A stretch of DNA of 8,906 bases from an uncultured Verrucomicrobiota bacterium (GTDB taxonomy: Bacteria; Verrucomicrobiota; Verrucomicrobiia; Chthoniobacterales; SZAS-18), in contig CALMVM010000286.1 of NCBI GenBank assembly GCA_937873255.1, forward strand, positions 1 through 8,906, written 5' to 3'. Shown in pieces: positions 1 to 4,884 of this stretch. Within the stretch, counting starts at the first letter, position 1, and every line of letters starts with the position of its first letter. The notes under the pieces were generated by a model that was given only the letters and a program-made list of their open reading frames with translations, did not search any database and was not told the DNA's origin. The position numbers were made by a program, and so were the translations under genes.

Positions 1-1
1 C

Positions 2-703
2 AAGGAAATCTGCGGCGAGGCGGGGGCGAGGTACGTGTTCAAGGCATCGTACGACAAAGCCAACCGGACCTCCGGCAAATCGTTTCGTGGGATGGGCGTC
101 CGGGAGGGGTGCCAACTGCTCGCGGCCGTGGGGCGAGAATTCGGCGTCGCCGTGACGACCGACGTGCATTCGCCCGCCGAGGCCGAGATCGCGGCGGAGT
201 CTATCGACGTGCTCCAGATCCCGGCGTTCCTGTGCCGGCAAACCGACCTCATCCAAACGGCCGCGCGGACGGGCCGGGTCGTCAACGTCAAGAAGGGGCA
301 ATTCCTCTCGCCCTGGGATGTGCGGCCCATCGCGGAGAAAATCCGGGCGGCGGGCAACGACCGGTTTTTTTTCACCGAGCGCGGGGTGACCTTCGGCTAC
401 CAGAACCTCGTCGCGGACATGCGTTCGCTCTACTGGATGCGGCAGGCGGGCTACGCGGTGGTATTCGACGCGACGCACTCCGTCCAACGGCCGGGCGGCG
501 GGGGCGACCACACCTCGGGCGACGGTGAACTGGCCCCGGTGTTGGCGCGCGCGGCGGTCGCGGCCGGCTGCGACGGGGTCTTCATGGAAGTCCACGAAAA
601 CCCGGCGGAGGCGCTCTCGGACGGCCCCAACCAGATTCCGCTCAATCAACTCGGCGGCATTCTCGCCACGCTCACGCGAATCCATGAAGCCGCCCACGCG
701 TAA
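2..703 (+). CDS. kdsA: 3-deoxy-8-phosphooctulonate synthase (KdsA), 5' partial
   Basis: Condenses phosphoenolpyruvate with D-arabinose 5-phosphate to give Kdo-8-phosphate, the precursor of the Kdo sugar of the LPS inner core; cytoplasmic. The reading frame is open from the window edge, so the start is missing. By comparison with E. coli KdsA about 40 N-terminal residues lie outside. The 233 visible residues cover most of the TIM barrel. Visible motifs are YVFKASYDKAN (the two PEP-binding lysines are visible residues 14 and 19), FLCRQTDL, VNVKKGQFLSPWD, DATHSVQ, MEVHENP and ALSDGPNQIPL. The wording of these motifs follows the metal-dependent (Aquifex-type) class, not the E. coli class, which has CDGP near the end. 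The candidate metal ligands His159, Glu196 and Asp207 of the visible part are present; the diagnostic N-terminal Cys or Asn is outside the window. The end overlaps the next gene by 20 nt. Ends in TAA at 701-703. Confidence 0.97.
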   Translation, partial: KEICGEAGARYVFKASYDKANRTSGKSFRGMGVREGCQLLAAVGREFGVAVTTDVHSPAEAEIAAESIDVLQIPAFLCRQTDLIQTAARTGRVVNVKKGQFLSPWDVRPIAEKIRAAGNDRFFFTERGVTFGYQNLVADMRSLYWMRQAGYAVVFDATHSVQRPGGGGDHTSGDGELAPVLARAAVAAGCDGVFMEVHENPAEALSDGPNQIPLNQLGGILATLTRIHEAAHA

Positions 704-1247
704 AATCTTCGCCGCGATTTTGGCCTGCGCGTGGATGCTCGCGCTCATCCCGCACACGGCGGCCGGCGACGGCGACGGCAAGAAAAAGAAGAAGGGTGAA
801 AACGGCAGCCCTTCGCCGACCCCCGCCAAGGTCAAGGACGGCGGATCGATCCCGCTGCCGATGATCCCCGGCCGGCCGGCGGAAAATATCCGCATCCCCG
901 ACATGGACGTGACCGGCAAGGTGCTCTCCCTGTTGATGGCCGCCAAGGCCACCCGTCTCGACGACGATCACTTGAAGATGGAAAAACTGGAAATGGACTT
1001 CAACAAACCCGACGGCAAGGAGGATTTCCACGTCGTCATGCCGGCTTCGGTGCTCAATCTGAAAACCCACCTCATCACCAGCGAGGACCCAGTGACCGTC
1101 AAGACGCAGGACTTTGAATTGACCGGTGAGAAAATGGAGTTTAACACGGTAGAGCGCGAGGGCCGTCTGGTCGGCAACGTCCGGATGGTCATTCATAACA
1201 TGAAGGGACTCTCCGGCCAGCAGGCACCGACGCAGAAAACCGAATGA
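684..1247 (+). CDS. lptC: LptC-like periplasmic LPS-transport protein
   Basis: Predicted 187-residue exported protein of the LptC/OstA-like family, which in the Lpt machine receives LPS from the inner-membrane ABC transporter and passes it to LptA. Residues 1-27 form a basic start plus short hydrophobic stretch (about 8-22) and an Ala-rich end, fitting a signal peptide or membrane anchor. Cys15 has only a weak lipobox before it, so a lipoprotein is less likely. Residues 28-50 are low complexity, including five consecutive lysines (33-37) and a Ser-Pro-Thr-Pro stretch. Residues about 66-172 show the alternating beta-strand pattern of the fold, with IPDMDVTGKV, LLDD-type turns, ITSEDPVTVKTQDFELTG and the strong segment EGRLVGNVRM. 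The ATG at 684 is chosen because it begins directly before the signal peptide, although it lies inside kdsA; a longer in-frame extension to 525 would be only a shadow of kdsA. The gene ends in an ATGA overlap with the next one. Family membership rests on motif style and on lying just before LptA- and LptB-type genes; similarity in this family is always weak. Confidence 0.8.
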   Translation: MKPPTRKIFAAILACAWMLALIPHTAAGDGDGKKKKKGENGSPSPTPAKVKDGGSIPLPMIPGRPAENIRIPDMDVTGKVLSLLMAAKATRLDDDHLKMEKLEMDFNKPDGKEDFHVVMPASVLNLKTHLITSEDPVTVKTQDFELTGEKMEFNTVEREGRLVGNVRMVIHNMKGLSGQQAPTQKTE

Positions 1248-1987
1248 CCAAGTCTGTTCCGCCGTTTTTCCCGACCGGCCTGATCGGCGGCATGAGCCTG
1301 TTTTTGCTGGTGCTGCCGGTCGGCGCGTTTGCCCAGCAGCCGACTCCCGCCAACGTGGAATCGTCCACTGTGGACGAGAGCAAATCCGACGAATCCGGCG
1401 CGGGCGGCGACACGGAAATCCTCGCCTCACAGGGGGCGACCTTTGCCGCCAAGGACCGGATCGCGGTCTTCAACGGCGACGTGCGTGTCCGCGACCCCCG
1501 GTTCACGATTGCCTGCGCGAAGCTGACGGTATTTCTGGCAAAAGGGGCCGTGCCCGGCGGCGAACCGTCATCGACCCGCGCGCCGACGGCGACTCCGCCG
1601 CCTATTGCGGCCGATCCAAAGGGCAAGGAGAACGAACGACCCGGGGGGATCGATCACGCGCTGGCGGAAGGCGGCGTCATCATCATCCAGAAGCGAGCGC
1701 CGACCAAACCGGGCGAAGAGGAGAAGGTCACCATCGCACGCGCCGAGAGCGCGGAATATGACAACAAGACGGGTGACATGACCCTGCGCGGGATGCCCAA
1801 GATCGAGCAGAGCGGCAACTCGACGGAGGCACTCTCCAACTCGACCTGGATGGTCATCCACCGCGACAACAGCATCGACATCCACGGCCCGAACCGCAGC
1901 CACCTCATCCAGCGCGGCAAGAACGCCGAAACTCCCGGCCCGCGTCCATCCAGCAGCCCGGCGGCGAACAAGCGTCCGCAGAGTTGA
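1244..1987 (+). CDS. lptA: LptA/OstA-like periplasmic LPS-transport protein
   Basis: Predicted 247-residue periplasmic protein of the OstA-like beta-jellyroll family, which forms the bridge carrying LPS across the periplasm. A signal peptide is clear: basic start, hydrophobic core at about 12-27 and an AFA/Q cleavage site after Ala30. Residues 31-56 are an acidic, Ser-rich linker. The OstA-like strands are recognisable at 73-98 (FNGDVRVRDPRFTIACAKLTVFL), 139-150 (ALAEGGVIIIQ), 165-189 (ARAESAEYDNKTGDMTLRG) and 199-222. Between the first two blocks lies a Pro/Ala/Lys-rich insertion, about residues 100-137, that ordinary LptA proteins lack. The C-terminal 25 residues are again Pro/Ser-rich and probably disordered. 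The start overlaps the lptC-like stop (ATGA, 1244-1247), and the stop is 4 nt before the lptB start, which supports co-translation. It could also be called a second LptC/OstA-type protein; placement just before lptB favours LptA. Confidence 0.82.
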   Translation: MTKSVPPFFPTGLIGGMSLFLLVLPVGAFAQQPTPANVESSTVDESKSDESGAGGDTEILASQGATFAAKDRIAVFNGDVRVRDPRFTIACAKLTVFLAKGAVPGGEPSSTRAPTATPPPIAADPKGKENERPGGIDHALAEGGVIIIQKRAPTKPGEEEKVTIARAESAEYDNKTGDMTLRGMPKIEQSGNSTEALSNSTWMVIHRDNSIDIHGPNRSHLIQRGKNAETPGPRPSSSPAANKRPQS

Positions 1988-1991
1988 AACC

Positions 1992-2816
1992 ATGAGCACC
2001 CTTTCTCCGGACCTGCCGACCGCCGAAGCGCCGATTTCGGGAGTTTCGGGGCACCCGGCCGCCGACCGGCCCGCGCCTGGTGAGGCCGGCGCGCCGATCA
2101 TGCAGACGCATGGTCTGGTCAAGATTTACAACAAGCGCACCGTCGTCAATCAGGTGGATATCCACGTGCGCCGTGGCGAGATCGTCGGTCTGCTCGGCCC
2201 CAACGGTGCGGGCAAGACGACGAGCTTCTACATGATCGTCGGCCTCGTGCCGCCCAACGCGGGTCAGATTCTCTTCAACGGCGTGGACGTGACCCGCCAG
2301 CCGATGTACCGCCGGGCGCGGTTGGGAATGGGGTATCTGCCCCAGGAGGAATCGATCTTCCGCAAGCTCACCGTGGAGCAAAATCTGCTCGCTATCTTGG
2401 AGACCCTCCCGCTCAACCGCAAGGCACGCCGCGCGCGGTGCGAGGAACTTTTGGAGCAATTCGGCATCACCCACGTGGCCCGCAACTTGGCATTGACCCT
2501 CAGCGGCGGCGAGAAGCGGCGGCTGACCATCGCGCGCTCGCTCATCACGAACCCGAATTTACTAATGCTCGACGAGCCGTTCAGCGGCGTCGATCCCATC
2601 GCCGTGTCCGAGGTGCAGCAGATCATCGTGTCCCTGCGAGACACGGCGAACCTGGGCATCATCATCAGCGACCACAGCGTGAGGGAAACCCTCGCCATCG
2701 TGGACCGCGCGTACCTCATGTACGACGGCAAGGTCGTGCGCGATGGCACCCGGGATTTTCTCATTAACGACCCCGTCAGCCGTCAGCTCTATTTGGGTGA
2801 GCGGTTTTCGATGTGA
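1992..2816 (+). CDS. lptB: LPS export ABC transporter ATP-binding protein LptB
   Basis: Cytoplasmic ATPase that, with the membrane proteins LptF and LptG (not in this window), extracts LPS from the inner membrane. As drawn it has 274 residues. Nucleotide-binding motifs are all present: Walker A GPNGAGKT at 69-76, Q-loop Gln118 in YLPQEES, signature LSGGEKRR at 170-177, Walker B LLMLDEP at 190-196, D-loop around Asp201 and switch His228 in SDHSVRETL. The ending YLGERFSM closely resembles the YLGE-xF ending typical of LptB and separates it from LivF/LivG-type ATPases. The first 36 residues are a Pro/Ala-rich extension before the conserved core. An ATG at 2100 (Met37) would give about 238 residues, the usual family length, so the start is uncertain. 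The ATG at 1992 was kept because it lies 4 nt after the upstream stop. Neither start has a good ribosome binding site. Confidence 0.95.
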   Translation: MSTLSPDLPTAEAPISGVSGHPAADRPAPGEAGAPIMQTHGLVKIYNKRTVVNQVDIHVRRGEIVGLLGPNGAGKTTSFYMIVGLVPPNAGQILFNGVDVTRQPMYRRARLGMGYLPQEESIFRKLTVEQNLLAILETLPLNRKARRARCEELLEQFGITHVARNLALTLSGGEKRRLTIARSLITNPNLLMLDEPFSGVDPIAVSEVQQIIVSLRDTANLGIIISDHSVRETLAIVDRAYLMYDGKVVRDGTRDFLINDPVSRQLYLGERFSM

Positions 2817-2840
2817 GCGTGCGATTCCGAGACCCGAGCC

Positions 2841-2861
2841 AGCTTCCGTTCCCCCGAAGCT
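2841..2861 (+). other. Small inverted repeat in the lptB-hpf gap
   Basis: The only non-coding gap longer than 40 nt in block 1 is 2817-2902 (86 nt). It contains a perfect 6-bp inverted repeat, AGCTTC at 2841-2846 and GAAGCT at 2856-2861, with a 9-nt C-rich loop. No T-run follows, so it does not look like an intrinsic terminator, and I see no convincing -35/-10 or sigma-54 promoter in the gap. It may be an mRNA hairpin before hpf or may occur by chance. If hpf starts at GTG 2813 the whole stretch would be coding. Confidence 0.3.
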
Positions 2862-2902
2862 CCAACTACCACACCCAACACGGAGAGCCAGAACAAGCAG
2901 CC

Positions 2903-3514
2903 ATGCAGATCGCCAACGCCAATCCAAACATCAGCGTCACCGGCCGTCATCTCGCCATCACGGCCGCCATCAACGACTACGCGCAACGCAAGGTCGAGAG
3001 CCTGCACTTGAACTACCCGCGCATCGTCAACGCGCACGTCATCCTGGAAGTCGAGAAACACCGGCACCGCGCCGAACTGGTGCTGGTGTGTTGCAACCAC
3101 ATCACCATTGAGGCCAGCGAGGAGTGCGAGGACCTGTACGCCTCCATCGACCTGGCCGTCTCGAAGGTCGCCCGGCAGATGCGCAAGTACAAGACGCGCC
3201 TGCTCAAGCACCAGCGCCCGCATCGCAACACGACCGTGCGCTACCTCGAAGAACAGGTGTTCGAGGCCGATGCGGTCGAGGATGAGGACGAACCAGTCAC
3301 CGCCAAGGGCTACGCGGAAGCGCCGCCGGAGCCGGAGATCATCAAGACCGAGAAGTTCCCCGCCAAGCCGATGTACGTGGACGAGGCCGTCTTGCAGATG
3401 GATATGTCGGCGAAACAGTTCCTCGTCTTCCTCAACGCGAAGACCGACAAAATCAACGTCCTCTACCGTCGCAAGAAGGGCGATTACGGGTTGATCCAGC
3501 CGAGTTTTCACTGA
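2903..3514 (+). CDS. hpf: Ribosome hibernation promoting factor, long form (HPF)
   Basis: Binds the 30S decoding region and, in the long form, pairs two 70S ribosomes into inactive 100S dimers during stress or starvation. The 203 residues show two parts. Residues about 8-107 are the HPF/YfiA ribosome-binding domain (SVTGRHLAIT, INDYAQRKVE, LYASIDLAVSKVARQMRKYK, the last rich in basic residues). An acidic, Pro-rich linker spans 108-145. Residues about 146-203 are the C-terminal dimerisation domain, with KTEKFPAKPMYVDEA, FLVFLNAKTDKINVLYRRK and the end GDYGLIQPSF. The ATG at 2903 fits the start of the conserved domain. A GTG at 2813 would add 30 residues without family resemblance, but it overlaps the lptB stop as GTGA, a typical coupling arrangement, so it cannot be excluded. 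There is no rpoN between lptB and hpf, unlike in many Proteobacteria. Confidence 0.95.
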   Translation: MQIANANPNISVTGRHLAITAAINDYAQRKVESLHLNYPRIVNAHVILEVEKHRHRAELVLVCCNHITIEASEECEDLYASIDLAVSKVARQMRKYKTRLLKHQRPHRNTTVRYLEEQVFEADAVEDEDEPVTAKGYAEAPPEPEIIKTEKFPAKPMYVDEAVLQMDMSAKQFLVFLNAKTDKINVLYRRKKGDYGLIQPSFH

Positions 3515-3537
3515 CCGCCGAGCGAAAATTCCTCCCC

Positions 3538-4533
3538 GTGAAGACCTTCGACGAAACCCCGCCATCGGGAGCCCTCGCCATCGGCAGCAAGCGACCGAAG
3601 ATCACCGTCGGGCAGTTCTTCAAGGACCACGGGGCCGGCCTGCACCTCTCGCTGGTCGGCCCGGAACGCGGTTTCGACCGCAAAATTCTGGAGCCGACCA
3701 TCAACCGGCCCGGGTTGGCGCTGTCGGGGTTCTTCCAGTATTTCGCCGCCAAGCGCGTGCAGGTGATCGGCAGCGCGGAAATGTCGTACCTCAAGAGCCT
3801 GCCGCGCGGGGAGGCGGCGGCGCGGTTCCGGGCGCTTTGCCAGCGGCGGGTGCCGTGCATCGTGTTCTCGCGCAACGCCTCGATCCCGAGGGCGTTGCGC
3901 GTGGAGGCCGAGCGGGCGGGCATCGCTGTGTTCCGCACGCCGCTGGTCACGATGAATTTCGTCAACGCGGCGACGATCTTCCTGGAATTCGACTTCTCGC
4001 CTTCGCGCACCGAGCACGGCAGCATGGTCGACATCCTCGGGATCGGCACGCTGATCCGCGGGGCCAGCGGGGTGGGGAAAAGCGAGTGCGTCCTGGGCCT
4101 GATCGAACGCGGCTACAGCTTGGTCGCCGACGACGTGACGCGCATCCGCGCCATCGAACGGCGCGAGCTGATGGCCACCGCCCCGAGCCTGACGCGCTAC
4201 CACATGGAGGTGCGCGGACTGGGGGTCATCAACGTGGCGGCGATCTTCGGCATCGGCAGCATTCGCACCGAAAAGCGGCTGGACTTTGTAGTGACATTAA
4301 AAGATTGGCAGGACATGGAAGATGTCGATAGAGTGGGCCTCGAGCAGGAGGCTTACCGCATCTTGAACATCGAGGTCCCGCACGTCACCATCCCCGTCCG
4401 GCCCGGGCGCGACTCGGCGCGGCTGGTGGAGGTGGCGGCGTTCGACCAGAAGCTCAAGAGCCACGGCCAGCACAGCTCGATGGAATTCAACCAGCGCCTC
4501 GTCAACCTCATGCACCGCAAGAACGCCCTATGA
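3538..4533 (+). CDS. hprK: HPr kinase/phosphorylase (HprK)
   Basis: Bifunctional cytoplasmic enzyme that phosphorylates HPr on its regulatory Ser and removes that phosphate again, linking energy state to carbon control. It has 331 residues, slightly longer than the usual 310-320 because of an N-terminal tail of about 18 residues. The N-terminal domain (about 20-150) has ITVGQFF, NRPGLALSGFF and the VPCIVFSRN segment. The catalytic domain carries EHGSMVDILGIG (159-170; His160 matches the catalytic-loop His of the Lactobacillus enzyme), P-loop GASGVGKS at 175-182, LVADDVT at 196-201, the family signature EVRGLGVINV at 224-233 and IPVRPGR at 285-291. All key positions appear intact. The start is GTG at 3538, 23 nt after the hpf stop, with no visible ribosome binding site. 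The end overlaps ptsH by ATGA, and the substrate HPr is encoded there. Confidence 0.97.
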   Translation: MKTFDETPPSGALAIGSKRPKITVGQFFKDHGAGLHLSLVGPERGFDRKILEPTINRPGLALSGFFQYFAAKRVQVIGSAEMSYLKSLPRGEAAARFRALCQRRVPCIVFSRNASIPRALRVEAERAGIAVFRTPLVTMNFVNAATIFLEFDFSPSRTEHGSMVDILGIGTLIRGASGVGKSECVLGLIERGYSLVADDVTRIRAIERRELMATAPSLTRYHMEVRGLGVINVAAIFGIGSIRTEKRLDFVVTLKDWQDMEDVDRVGLEQEAYRILNIEVPHVTIPVRPGRDSARLVEVAAFDQKLKSHGQHSSMEFNQRLVNLMHRKNAL

Positions 4534-4853
4534 GCTTACTCGGTGGTTCGACCTCCAGCCCCAACGCGGACACTTCGGCCGAACAGAAGTGCTGTAAAGA
4601 CCTTGTCATTCTCAACAAGCTGGGCATGCACGCCCGGCCGTCGGCGCGTTTCGTGAAGATTTCCAACCGCTACAAGGCCGAGATCCTCGTGGAAAAGGAC
4701 GGCGAGCAGGTCAACGGCAAGAGCATCATGGGCCTGATGATGCTGGCGGCCGGACAGGGCAGCAAACTGCGCGTGACGGCCGAGGGGCCGGACGCCAAGG
4801 CGGCCATCGACGACCTCGAACAGTTGGTGCAGACCCGCTTCGACGAAGAATGA
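4530..4853 (+). CDS. ptsH: Phosphocarrier protein HPr with N-terminal extension
   Basis: Small cytoplasmic phosphocarrier that accepts phosphate from Enzyme I on a His and is regulated by HprK on a Ser. It has 107 residues against about 88 for typical HPr. The active site is LGMHARPSA with His34 (equivalent to His15). The regulatory site is VNGKSIMGLMMLAA with Ser65 (equivalent to Ser46; the spacing of 31 residues is exactly conserved). Having both residues beside hprK argues for true HPr and not NPr. The extra 19 residues are Ser/Thr/Gly-rich and are followed by Cys21-Cys22 just before the first strand. No ATG, GTG or TTG codon lies between the start at 4530 and Met33, so the extension is unlikely to be a start-site error. 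The start overlaps the hprK stop (ATGA), which suggests translational coupling. Confidence 0.97.
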   Translation: MSLLGGSTSSPNADTSAEQKCCKDLVILNKLGMHARPSARFVKISNRYKAEILVEKDGEQVNGKSIMGLMMLAAGQGSKLRVTAEGPDAKAAIDDLEQLVQTRFDEE

Positions 4854-4884
4854 GCGGGATCGGGACGGGACACGCATCGCGCCG

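Noticed and set aside
365..372. Run of eight T in kdsA (and seven at 5815-5821 in ptsI) as a possible programmed frameshift or slippage site
   Set aside because: Both genes read through in one conserved frame and no useful alternative product follows; the runs simply encode Phe codons.
525..683. Upstream extension of the lptC-like gene to 525
   Set aside because: This stretch is kdsA coding sequence in another frame; the export signal begins exactly at ATG 684.
866..880. GC-rich palindromic run (repeated GGCC) in the lptC-like gene
   Set aside because: It lies inside coding sequence for Pro-Gly-Arg-Pro-Ala and fits the base composition; no second copy or adjoining structure.
672..1430. Minus-strand open frame opposite the lptC/lptA-like genes, and similar ones at 1568-2122, 1905-2474, 2789-3565 and 3508-4203
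   Set aside because: All span real gene boundaries on the other strand, have shadow-like Arg/Ala/Val-rich composition and show no motif.
2841..2861. The inverted repeat before hpf as an intrinsic terminator after lptB
   Set aside because: The stem is only 6 bp, the loop is C-rich and no T-run follows, so it was listed only as a small hairpin of unknown role.
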